Below are positions 50,820-58,843 of a stretch of 64,000 nucleotides of DNA, piece after piece. The notes under the pieces were generated by a model. The model was not told where the DNA came from, ran no database searches, and saw nothing but the letters and a program-made list of their open reading frames with translations. This stretch comes from Hymenobacter sp. YC55 (GTDB lineage: Bacteria > Bacteroidota > Bacteroidia > Cytophagales > Hymenobacteraceae), in NCBI RefSeq assembly GCF_029433095.1, contig NZ_JARNTX010000002.1, positions 682,001 through 746,000 on the forward strand, in the 5' to 3' direction. The position numbers were made by a program, and so were the translations under genes. Numbering within the stretch: the stretch's first letter is position 1; the number at the start of each line of letters is the position of its first letter.

Positions 50820-52886
50820 CTAACGGGCTACAATCAGCTTTTGCCCTGGTTTAACCTCGTCGGTAGTTAAGTTGTTGAGCCGCTTCAGCTGTTCTACCGT
50901 CACGCCCTGATAGCGGCGTGAGATATTGTAGAGCGTATCACCGGCTTGCACCAGATGCACTTTCCGGATGGGCTCCTTTACGGCCAGCTTCTGAACGGCT
51001 GCAACTTTAGGTGCGCGGGCTGGCTTCAACTGAACAGGTGCTGGTGCCGCCGCAACTACTTCCTCTTGCGTGGTAGTGTCTACTTCCTCCGCAGGAGCCG
51101 TAAACACCAGCTTTTGGCCCGGCGATACTTTTATGGAGGTTAGCTTATTCCACTCCATTACCTGCTTTACACTCAGGCCGCGAATCTCGGCAATGCGGCT
51201 GAGGTAGTCCCCCTTGCGCACCACGTATTCGGTTGGCAGGCTGTCGTCGGCCACGGCGGTTTCAACTGCTTCTACCGCCTCAATAGCCGGCGCCACGGCA
51301 GCAGCAGCGGCATTACGATTTGTGCGGGCTGAGGTCCGGACTTCTTTGCTTGCAAGCGCTACATCCGGCGCGGCTTCTGCTACGATGGCGGGTTGGGCAG
51401 TTGCCCTGGCCACTTGGCTGCTCACGGTAGGTTTTGCCACTGGTGAGGTCAGGCGAGCGGGTACCGTCAACTTTTGCGCACTAGCAATGGTTCCGGTGCT
51501 TGGGGCTGGCTGCGAGGCTGGGGTAGCCATGGGCACAAATACAACCAGTTGCTTACCGGGCGCCAAGGGGCGGCCCTTGCGCAAGCCGTTCCAGCGCGCT
51601 AGCTGCGCCACACTTACATCGTACCGGTCAGCCAGCGCAGACACGGTTTCGCCCCGGCGTACCGTGTGCCGCACCCGACGAAAACGAGGAGTGGGCTCCA
51701 CTTCCTCGCGCGGGGCTCCGCTTGCTGCCAACAGTGTACGCGTTGGGAATGGCTCCACGCCGTTTAGGCGCGCCATCATCGGCGGCAAAGGTTGGGGCAG
51801 CTCAGTGCGGGGCAGGCAGTAGTCGAAAAGTGTAGCGCGGTCAACTACAGCGAGCTGTGGCTTGGCCGTGGCGGGCACTTGTACAGCGTACGAGCGGTAG
51901 CCAGCCGGCAAGAAATTACGCCGTAGCTCGGGGTTGTAATGCAGCAAAGCCGATGAGTCTTCGAGGCCGCAGGCTTGGCTAAGGCGTAGCAAGTCTACCG
52001 CTCTACCGTTGATTTGCACCGTGTCCATCACTTCGGCATAGCGGTATTTCAGCTCCGGCGAATGTAGCTGGTGGGCCTGCGCGTACTTCATCGAGTACAT
52101 GATGGCCGTGAAGGTGGGCACGTAATTGCGCGTTTCCCTCGGCAGGTTAGGGTACAGGTCCCAAAAGTTCTTTTTACCGGTGCGCCGCATCACGCGCTGC
52201 ATGTTGCCTGCGCCCCAGTTGTAGGCAGCCAGTACCAGCTCCCAATCGTGAAAAACGCCGTACAAGTAACGCAGGTGCTTGCAAGCTGCCTCCGTCGACT
52301 TTTCCGGATTCATTCGCTCGTCTATCCACTCGTCGCGGCGCAGACGCAAGTCATTGGCCGTCGGACCCATGAACTGCCACAAGCCAGTGGCACCCACGTG
52401 CGACTTGGCCGTTGGAATTAAAGCTGATTCTACTACCGCCAAATATTTCAGGTCGACGGGTAGGTTGTACTTGGCCAAATACTTTTCGAAGAGCGGGAAA
52501 TAAACGTTTTCCCGCTCCAAGACCCGCTGCATGTACTTGCGGTTGCGCTCCGTAAACAAGGTCACGAACGACATGACCGAAGGGTTGAAGGCGTGGGGCG
52601 CATCAGTTTCAATGCACCCCACCCGGTCACCTACTAGGTCCTGCAACTCGGGTGGGGTTTGCAGCCAAACCAGCCGCGCCGAATCAATGGGGGTAGGGGC
52701 TGCTACCAGCGAATCGGGGAGCAGCAGTGGCAATTCGATAACCTGCGTAGTGTCGTCGGGGAGGCTGGTACGAGGTACTTCTGGCGTCCGTTGGGGGAGC
52801 GTCTGACCCGCAGCAGAGCGGGCCATAGCAGTCAGCAAGAGGAGGGTAGAGGCAACGCGAACCGGCCGCAACAACGTTTTCATCAA
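50820..52886 (-). CDS. Lytic transglycosylase with three LysM domains (MltD-like)
   Basis: A 688-residue exported murein hydrolase (signal peptide ending near ARSAAGQ). The SLT/GH23 catalytic domain is about 130-260 with the acid Glu153 in LAVVESALIPTAKSHVGATGLWQFM, plus AAYNWGAGNMQRVMRRTG. Three LysM peptidoglycan-binding modules lie at about 405-450, 551-597 and 641-686 (for example HTVRRGETVSALADRYDVS and HLVQAGDTLYNISRRYQG). Pro/Ala/Thr-rich linkers separate them. It cleaves glycan strands to 1,6-anhydro products and is the last gene of the tat-gatA operon, with 11 bases to gatA. Confidence 0.93.
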   Translation of the reverse strand: MMKTLLRPVRVASTLLLLTAMARSAAGQTLPQRTPEVPRTSLPDDTTQVIELPLLLPDSLVAAPTPIDSARLVWLQTPPELQDLVGDRVGCIETDAPHAFNPSVMSFVTLFTERNRKYMQRVLERENVYFPLFEKYLAKYNLPVDLKYLAVVESALIPTAKSHVGATGLWQFMGPTANDLRLRRDEWIDERMNPEKSTEAACKHLRYLYGVFHDWELVLAAYNWGAGNMQRVMRRTGKKNFWDLYPNLPRETRNYVPTFTAIMYSMKYAQAHQLHSPELKYRYAEVMDTVQINGRAVDLLRLSQACGLEDSSALLHYNPELRRNFLPAGYRSYAVQVPATAKPQLAVVDRATLFDYCLPRTELPQPLPPMMARLNGVEPFPTRTLLAASGAPREEVEPTPRFRRVRHTVRRGETVSALADRYDVSVAQLARWNGLRKGRPLAPGKQLVVFVPMATPASQPAPSTGTIASAQKLTVPARLTSPVAKPTVSSQVARATAQPAIVAEAAPDVALASKEVRTSARTNRNAAAAAVAPAIEAVEAVETAVADDSLPTEYVVRKGDYLSRIAEIRGLSVKQVMEWNKLTSIKVSPGQKLVFTAPAEEVDTTTQEEVVAAAPAPVQLKPARAPKVAAVQKLAVKEPIRKVHLVQAGDTLYNISRRYQGVTVEQLKRLNNLTTDEVKPGQKLIVAR

Positions 52887-52897
52887 TACAGCAGGGG

Positions 52898-54340
52898 TTA
52901 GGGCATGGCAGGAATCAGAGTCTCCGTCAACGATTTAGCAAATGCCAACAGGTGCTCTTCGCGGAACGCGCCGCTTATCACCTGTAAGCCAATCGGCAAG
53001 CCTGCCGAATCCTGACCGGCCGGTACCGACACCGCAGGCACTCCAGCAAGAGAGGCCTGTACAGTAAATATATCCGCCAAGTACATAGACAAGGCATCTT
53101 TCGTGTTCTCGCCGATGCGGAAAGCAGTGGTCGGCGCGGTAGGCAGGATCAGGAAGTCGTACTGCCGGAGCAGTTCATCGGTCTTCTCTTTAATCAAACG
53201 CCGCACCTGCTGCGCTTTGGTATAATAAGCGTCGTAATAATCTGCCGACAACACAAAAGTGCCCAGCAGAATGCGCCGCTGTACCTCCGGGCCAAAGCCC
53301 TGAGAGCGGGTCTTTTTGTAAAGCGACTCGAGGTCGGTGGCATCCGGGGCACGATAGCCATACTTCACGCCGTCGAAGCGGCTGAGGTTGGAGCTGGCTT
53401 CGGCCGTAGTCAGGATGTAATAAGTGGGTACCATGTAGTCGAGGTAGGGGAAATCTACCGCGTCTACCACGTGGCCCTGGCCGCGCAAAGCTTCCAGACT
53501 TGCTTCTAGAGCTTCCTTAATCTCAGGGTTCAGACCCGGCCGTTCTACTGCGTCGCGGATATACCCAATGCGGTAGTGGGGAGCAGGCTCTAGCAACTGG
53601 CTGTAAGCAGGTACCTCACGCTGGCTGGCTGTACTGTCGAAATTGTCGGCGCCTGCCATTACTTCTAGAAGAAGGGCCGCGTCGTCTACCGAGCGGGTAA
53701 GCGTGCCAATCTGGTCGAACGAGGAAGCATACGCCACCAAGCCGTAACGCGAAATGCGCGAGTACGTAGGCTTGAGGCCAATAACCCCGCAGAAAGCTGC
53801 GGGTTGGCGCACGGAGCCACCCGTATCGGAGCCAATCGAGGCCAGGCACATATCGGCTTGCACGGCTACGGCCGAGCCACCCGAAGAGCCACCCGAAACC
53901 CGCTCCTCGTCGATGGCATTGCGCACCGGCCCGAAGTACGAAGACTCGTTGGAGGCGCCCATAGCAAACTCGTCGCAGTTCTGCCGGCCAATGAAAATAG
54001 CGTCTTCATCGAGCAGCCGCTGGACTGCTGTGGCCGTAAACAACGACTTGAAACCGTCGAGGATGTGGCTGCTACTCTGCAAAGAATGGTCTTTGTAGGC
54101 TAGCACATCTTTCAGGCCTATAACCATACCCGCCAACTTGCCAGCCGTTCCGGCCGCCAGCTTAGCGTCTACGGCTTCGGCCTGGGCACGGGCTTCCTCG
54201 GGCCATACTTCCAGAAAAGCATTCAAGCGGCCATTCCGCCGCTCGATGTTATCTAGGTAATACTCCACGAGCTGACGGCAGGTCGTGTTGCCTGCCGTCA
54301 GCTCGTTACGAACTTCCGTGAGAGAATGAAAGCGTCTCAA
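52898..54340 (-). CDS. gatA: Asp-tRNA(Asn)/Glu-tRNA(Gln) amidotransferase subunit A
   Basis: A 480-residue amidase-family protein that supplies ammonia, from glutamine, to convert misacylated Glu-tRNA(Gln) or Asp-tRNA(Asn). Catalytic Lys77 (IGLKDVL), the Gly/Ser-rich VSGGSSGGSAVAVQA with the cis-Ser at 152/153, and Ser176 in SIGSDTGGSVRQPAAFCG form the Lys-Ser-cisSer triad. GatB and GatC are not in the window, so the genes are dispersed as in many Bacteroidota. It lies inside the tat operon: 14 bases after the longer tatA and 11 before the transglycosylase. Confidence 0.95.
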   Translation of the reverse strand: MRRFHSLTEVRNELTAGNTTCRQLVEYYLDNIERRNGRLNAFLEVWPEEARAQAEAVDAKLAAGTAGKLAGMVIGLKDVLAYKDHSLQSSSHILDGFKSLFTATAVQRLLDEDAIFIGRQNCDEFAMGASNESSYFGPVRNAIDEERVSGGSSGGSAVAVQADMCLASIGSDTGGSVRQPAAFCGVIGLKPTYSRISRYGLVAYASSFDQIGTLTRSVDDAALLLEVMAGADNFDSTASQREVPAYSQLLEPAPHYRIGYIRDAVERPGLNPEIKEALEASLEALRGQGHVVDAVDFPYLDYMVPTYYILTTAEASSNLSRFDGVKYGYRAPDATDLESLYKKTRSQGFGPEVQRRILLGTFVLSADYYDAYYTKAQQVRRLIKEKTDELLRQYDFLILPTAPTTAFRIGENTKDALSMYLADIFTVQASLAGVPAVSVPAGQDSAGLPIGLQVISGAFREEHLLAFAKSLTETLIPAMP

Positions 54341-54354
54341 ATTCTAGAAATCAG

Positions 54355-54777
54355 TTAGGACATTTGGTCTAGACGAGGCCGTTCGGCGCTCGTCGGAGCA
54401 GGAGCTGTTAGGTCCGCACTCGAAGTATGAGTCACGGGTGGGGTGTAGGAGGTGCCAGGCGAGCTATAAGTCGGCTCCGTTTGGGTGTACGCGTCGTCGG
54501 GCAGGTGCTCCGGGGCGGGTGCAGGAGTTGGAGTTGACGGCGCAATATAGTTCTGATTGAACTGTTGCTGGTACGGCTGCTGCGGCTGCGACTCCACGTG
54601 ATTTTCGAACTCGCTACGAATTTCACGCGAGGCATCCTTAAATTCCCGAATGCCTTTGCCTAATCCCCGGGCTAATTCTGGTATCTTGTTGGCACCAAAG
54701 AAGACGAGGATGACAACCATAATGAGCAGCATCTCGCTGCCCCCGATGTCTCCGAGAAACAATAGTGGCGTGTGCAT
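54355..54777 (-). CDS. TatA/E-type translocase protein with long tail
   Basis: A 140-residue TatA-family protein. The N-terminal segment MLLIMVVILVFFGANKIPELARGLGKGIREFK (about residues 16-47) is the membrane helix, hinge and start of the amphipathic helix, with the usual FGxxKLPEL pattern. A long Gln/Pro/Thr-rich tail (about 65-140) is unlike short TatA. TatA oligomers form the pore for folded twin-arginine substrates. No tatC is present here. It follows the 75-residue TatA with a 13-base gap, so two paralogues are co-expressed. Confidence 0.9.
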   Translation of the reverse strand: MHTPLLFLGDIGGSEMLLIMVVILVFFGANKIPELARGLGKGIREFKDASREIRSEFENHVESQPQQPYQQQFNQNYIAPSTPTPAPAPEHLPDDAYTQTEPTYSSPGTSYTPPVTHTSSADLTAPAPTSAERPRLDQMS

Positions 54778-54790
54778 ACTGGTCTGCTAG

Positions 54791-55018
54791 TTAGTAACGT
54801 GGCTGGTTAGGCTCGTTGGGGTTGCGGGTGGTGTTTTGGTCGCGGTACTCTGGCTTTTCCTCTTTCGAAGCGTCCTTGAACTCCCGGATGCCCTGACCCA
54901 TACCACGGAACAGCTCCGGAATGCGCTTAGCGCCAAACAGCAAAACAATAACAAAAATGATCAGCAGAATTTCGGTTGTGCCGAAGTTGCCAATCAGGAA
55001 AAGCGAGGAAAACTGCAT
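54791..55018 (-). CDS. tatA: Twin-arginine translocase TatA
   Basis: A 75-residue TatA: short N terminus, membrane helix TEILLIIFVIVLLFGAKRIPELFRGMGQ, then the amphipathic helix GIREFKDASKEEK and a short Asn/Pro tail. It is the typical TatA size and layout. The first gene of a four-gene operon (tatA, tatA-like, gatA, mltD-like). A TATCTTTA box lies upstream at 55097-55090 with a CCCCAT/ATGGGG inverted repeat at 55098-55118, which could be an operator. Confidence 0.93.
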   Translation of the reverse strand: MQFSSLFLIGNFGTTEILLIIFVIVLLFGAKRIPELFRGMGQGIREFKDASKEEKPEYRDQNTTRNPNEPNQPRY

Positions 55019-55364
55019 AGAAAAAGGCTGAATAAGCCGGTTTGGAGTGGAAAGCCTGAGATACGCATACGGATGCCAAGCAGGATTGGTAAAGATACCC
55101 CATAATTTTAAAATGGGGCAGCACCGAGTAGCTCCGTTATATCATTGAGGAGGCAATCTAAGTTATCATTGTGATGCGTACATGAAGTTCAGTTCATCTT
55201 AAGAAGAGCAGAGTTCATCGGGTAATTTCATGTGTATATAGGCACGAATTGCAGGTTGATCTGTTTCATACTCTATTTACAATTTCTAATTCTGTTTCCC
55301 CACAGATGTTGCTCGGCTTGATGTATAAAATCAAAGACCGACTTTTTCGCGAATGCCGCCCATC
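55019..55364. other. Divergent promoter region between tatA and the GAF-LytTR gene
   Basis: About 345 bases. Contains the minus-strand TATCTTTA box (55097-55090) and the 6-bp inverted repeat CCCCAT (55098-55103) / ATGGGG (55113-55118). The right half is AT-rich. No gene. Confidence 0.5.
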
Positions 55365-56315
55365 ATGAACACAGCCGCTAAAATTACCCGCCCCTCTGTA
55401 TCGTCACTGCAGCAACCTGATGAAAACGAACGGCTTGAAGTACTGCGCAACTACCAAGTTCTAGATTCACCGCCCGAAAAGGCTTTCGATGACCTGGTTC
55501 GGCTAGCTGCTTATATCTGTGGCACTTCTATCTCCTTGGTATCTTTAATAGATGCGGAGCGACAATGGTTCAAAGCTAACTTGGGGCTGGAGCGCTTCTC
55601 GGAAACGCACCGCGACGCTGCTTTCTGCCAGTACGCCATGCTTTCTGATGATGTGTTTGAGGTGTCCGACACTACACTGGATCCGCTGTTTCAGCAGAAC
55701 CCGCTGGTTGTTAGTAACCCCAATATTCGCTTCTATGCAGGGGCAGCGTTGGTCTCACCCGAAGGATTGCCTCTCGGAACCATCTGTGCGCTTGATACGC
55801 AGCCCCGCTCTCTCAACGAACAGCAGCGCGAAGCCATGCGTATTTTGGCCCGCGAAGTAGTAGCACACCTAGAATTGCGCCGAGCCCGTCTGCAACTCGA
55901 GCAGGAGCAGCAAAAGCTCGAAGGCTTACTACGCATGGCCAACAACGCGGCCGAAACGATGTTCGTGGGTAGCCGCAACGAAATCTTTGTCAAGCAAGAC
56001 CATAAGTTGGTACGGGTGCATACCAATGATATCCGGTACGTAGAGGCTCTAGGCGACTACGTAAATATTTATACTTCGCGGGAACGGTATACCGTATACA
56101 GCACCATGAAGGAATTGGAGGCTAAGCTTCCTCTTCGCGAGTTTGCACGTGTGCATCGCAAGTACATTGTTTGCTTGGATCGTATCACTTCTATCGAAGG
56201 AGACATCATGCTCGTCGACAACGGACGTGGCTCCGACCGCCAAGCCAATCCTACGACCGTCCCGATTGGTAACTCGTACAAGGCAGCACTGCTAAGCCGA
56301 TTAAATCTTATTTAG
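55365..56315 (+). CDS. GAF-domain LytTR transcription regulator
   Basis: A 316-residue regulator from the ATG at 55365 (MNTAAKITRP), or 320 from 55353. Residues about 33-175 form a GAF-type sensor domain (LEVLRNYQVLDSPPEKAFDDLVRLAA, SLIDAERQWFKANLGL, GAALVSPEGLPLGTICALDTQPR). A short coiled coil (LQLEQEQQKLEGLL) links to a C-terminal LytTR DNA-binding domain (about 215-316; IRYVEALGDYVNIYTSRERYTVYSTMKELEAKL, FARVHRKYIVCLDRI). Its receiver is replaced by GAF, so it should respond to a small ligand directly. Targets unknown. Confidence 0.92.
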   Translation: MNTAAKITRPSVSSLQQPDENERLEVLRNYQVLDSPPEKAFDDLVRLAAYICGTSISLVSLIDAERQWFKANLGLERFSETHRDAAFCQYAMLSDDVFEVSDTTLDPLFQQNPLVVSNPNIRFYAGAALVSPEGLPLGTICALDTQPRSLNEQQREAMRILAREVVAHLELRRARLQLEQEQQKLEGLLRMANNAAETMFVGSRNEIFVKQDHKLVRVHTNDIRYVEALGDYVNIYTSRERYTVYSTMKELEAKLPLREFARVHRKYIVCLDRITSIEGDIMLVDNGRGSDRQANPTTVPIGNSYKAALLSRLNLI

Positions 56316-56697
56316 GGAGTTTCCGGAGCGGTTGAAAACAAAGTCGAATAAAACGCTTCATTCGCCGGTAAAAAGAGGGCTTTCGGCGAAATCATAACAA
56401 TAAAAATCGTCCAATCTTCTATCTTTCGTCATGTTATCGGAGTAGCCCCGCTGTACGACCTCTAGTTATAGAGTTTAGTGCAGCCCGGAGATACTGGTAG
56501 CTAAGTTTGTTTTCATAGCTCAGAAAGACACCGCACTTTGTGCGGTGTTTTTTTTGCTTGTTACTGAACACACTTACACTCACTGCTATACGCTTGTAAT
56601 TGAAGCTATCCAATATTCAATTCGATAACACTGGATAATGCTTATAGAAATAAAAGCTGGAAAAGCACAAAAAAGCTAATAGGCAAGCTCTAATTGA
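56316..56697. other. Intergenic region between convergent genes
   Basis: About 380 bases. Holds one strong hairpin terminator (56528-56555) far downstream of the LytTR gene, and AT-rich sequence before the M23 gene stop. No open frame is supported. Confidence 0.5.
56528..56555 (+). terminator. Intrinsic terminator
   Basis: ACACCGCAC/GTGCGGTGT stem, 3-base loop TTT, followed by T8; about 210 bases after the GAF-LytTR stop. Confidence 0.85.
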
Positions 56698-58095
56698 TTA
56701 GCGCCGCCCAATCCAGTTTTCAGGGTTTAGGTTAGCGCTATTGCGCCATACCTGAAACTGGACTTCTGAGGTGCCATCGGGGTCGGTGTACACTGTGCCG
56801 ATTGGCTGGCGCATCTTCACAATCTGGCCCTCACTCACACTTACCCCGCGCAGCTTGGCATATACTGTAAAGTACTCGCCGTGCTGAATCATGACAATGT
56901 TGTTCATGCCGGGCACATTGGCTACTGTGAGCACCTTGCCATCGAAGATGGCGCGCACTGGCTCGCCAGCACTGGTTTGGATATCGATGCCGCGGTTTTC
57001 CACTACCACGTTCTTCAGCACCGGGTGGTTGTGCCGCCCGAAACGTTGGGAAATAAAGCCCTTCGACACCGGCCACAGTAGGCGGCCACGGTTATCAGCA
57101 AACGACGACGATAACTCGGCCGTTTCGGGTGTTAAAGTAACCCGGTCGGTACGAGTGGGAGCCGCTTCTTCAGGAGAAGCGTCCGAGTACGTGCGCGAGG
57201 GTGCATCGGAGGCACGACCCGCGGCTGCGGCCGCTCGTGCGGCCCGTTCCCGGGCGGCCGCGCGAGCGGCGGCTCTGGCGGCGGCCACGCGCGCAGCCCG
57301 GGCAATTTCTTCCCGCACCCGCTCTGCAATCAGGTTGTCGAGGCGGCTGACAGCCAGTTGTCGTTTGGCAAGCTCTTCGCGCAGGTTTTGTTCTTGCTGG
57401 CTGAGCTTGGTTACCACTTGGTCCTGCTGGGTTTTCATGGTCAGCAGGTTGTTTTTCTCGGCTACTTGGGTGTTAAGCAAACTCCCCTTTTCTTGCTTTT
57501 TGGTTTGGAGGCCAGTTAGCTGTTGGCTGAGGCGCTGCTGAGTGCCCGCAATCTGGGCGGCCTGCGCCTTGCGCACTTCGGCATACTGCCGAATGTAGCG
57601 GAGCCGCAGCATAAACTGGTTGAACGACTTAGCCGCAAACAAGAACATGATGCGGTTGTAGCTGTTGGCGGTTTTCGAGGCCGAATAAATCAGACGGCCA
57701 TATTCTGCCTTGAGCTGCTCCAGGCTCTGGCGCGTTTGCTGTACTTGTTGCTCGGTTTGCTGCACATCGGTTTCGATGTAGCGCAGCTCCGACGAAATAT
57801 TGCGAATAACGCCTTGCTGAACCGTCAGTTTCTCCTTCAATGCATTCAATTGGCCCAACGATGCCTCTTTCTGGCGCTGCGTCTGCTCTAGAATGCGGCT
57901 GGTTTCGCGGATGCGGCGTAAGGTAGCACGCCGTTCCCGCTCGAGCTGAGCCTTCGATTTGGGAGCCGTACCACGCCGGCGAGTGCTAGAGGTACGTTGG
58001 CGCTGCTGGGCCTGGGCGTCGCCGCTGGGCGCGGGCACGCCAAGCCAAGCGGCGACCAGCACCACCAGCAGCCAGTGCTTACTTTTTGCGGGCAT
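56698..58095 (-). CDS. EnvC-like M23-family murein hydrolase activator
   Basis: A 465-residue exported protein from the ATG at 58095 (MPAKSKHWLLVVLVAAWLGVPAPSGDAQAQ, signal peptide). A long coiled coil (about 45-245; Gln/Glu/Lys-rich with KEKLTVQQGVIRNISSEL) precedes an Ala/Arg-rich low-complexity helix (about 265-300, RAAARAAARERAARA) and a C-terminal LytM/M23 domain (about 345-465) with FISQRFGRHNHPVLKNVVVENRGIDI and MNNIVMIQHGEYFTVYAKL. The M23 zinc ligands H-x-D / H-x-H are not both obvious, so it may be an activator like EnvC/NlpD and not an active peptidase. It overlaps the DUF4292 gene by 17 bases. Confidence 0.88.
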   Translation of the reverse strand: MPAKSKHWLLVVLVAAWLGVPAPSGDAQAQQRQRTSSTRRRGTAPKSKAQLERERRATLRRIRETSRILEQTQRQKEASLGQLNALKEKLTVQQGVIRNISSELRYIETDVQQTEQQVQQTRQSLEQLKAEYGRLIYSASKTANSYNRIMFLFAAKSFNQFMLRLRYIRQYAEVRKAQAAQIAGTQQRLSQQLTGLQTKKQEKGSLLNTQVAEKNNLLTMKTQQDQVVTKLSQQEQNLREELAKRQLAVSRLDNLIAERVREEIARAARVAAARAAARAAARERAARAAAAAGRASDAPSRTYSDASPEEAAPTRTDRVTLTPETAELSSSFADNRGRLLWPVSKGFISQRFGRHNHPVLKNVVVENRGIDIQTSAGEPVRAIFDGKVLTVANVPGMNNIVMIQHGEYFTVYAKLRGVSVSEGQIVKMRQPIGTVYTDPDGTSEVQFQVWRNSANLNPENWIGRR

Positions 58096-58843
58096 AGCCT
58101 TTCGGAATGGAGAAGGGGAACAACAAACGTTCCTTATCCACGTCAACATTGCGGTACGTTATGGTGAGCTTGGACGGCGCAGTTTGTCCTTGTTGGAGCG
58201 TTACAGTGGCTGTGTGGGCAAAGGGGCTCGGGTTGCGCTCCAAGACCTGAAAGTCAGAATAATTTACAGTTACCGTATTTTTTGTGGTGGTATCGCGCAC
58301 GGCGAGCTGCTGTACGCGGCCCTGGCCAAGCTCAATCAGTTGCTCCACCAGCAAACCGGCCTGCTCGTAATTTACTTTCTGGGTGCTTCCTTCCGTGGTT
58401 ACCTTCGGCGCCGTCTGCTCGCTGATGGGGGCCAAGTAGTTGCCGAGTAGCAGGGCTTGCAGCATCTCGAAGTTGACGGGCACATTGAGACGCTTGCTAA
58501 GATAGGCGTAGTCGCCAGCGTAATACTCCCGGTGCAGTTTGTCGAGCACCTGTACGGAATCCTGGGTGATATAGGCCCGAAATCCTTCAAAGCCTATCAG
58601 CGAGGCGGAAATCCAGATAACACTGTCTTTGCGAATGCGGATGTTGAGGTTGCCACCCTGCTGCTCGAACTGGGCTTTGCCTTTCGCCGACAGGAAACGA
58701 AAGTCTACATTTTTAGCCCGTATAGCTTCAGGTACTGGCCGGGCGGAAGAAGGCTGCTTGGAGGTAGTTGGAAATATTTTGCGGTTACAGCTACTTAGGG
58801 CAGTAGCGGCTATCAGCAAGCCTAGGGCAATGCGTTTACTCAT
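58079..58843 (-). CDS. DUF4292 lipoprotein
   Basis: A 254-residue lipoprotein from the ATG at 58843 (MSKRIALGLLIAATALSSC, lipobox LSSC). The DUF4292 core shows KAQFEQQGGNLNIRIRKDSVIWISASLIGFEGFRAYITQDSVQVLDKLHREYYAGDYAYL and later VNYSDFQVLER with paired strands; a LolA/LolB-like half-barrel fold is plausible. It overlaps both neighbours (8 bases with the TPR gene, 17 with the M23 gene), a strong sign of translational coupling. Likely an outer-membrane lipid or lipoprotein handling component, by inference from the fold and cluster. Confidence 0.92.
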   Translation of the reverse strand: MSKRIALGLLIAATALSSCNRKIFPTTSKQPSSARPVPEAIRAKNVDFRFLSAKGKAQFEQQGGNLNIRIRKDSVIWISASLIGFEGFRAYITQDSVQVLDKLHREYYAGDYAYLSKRLNVPVNFEMLQALLLGNYLAPISEQTAPKVTTEGSTQKVNYEQAGLLVEQLIELGQGRVQQLAVRDTTTKNTVTVNYSDFQVLERNPSPFAHTATVTLQQGQTAPSKLTITYRNVDVDKERLLFPFSIPKGYARKK

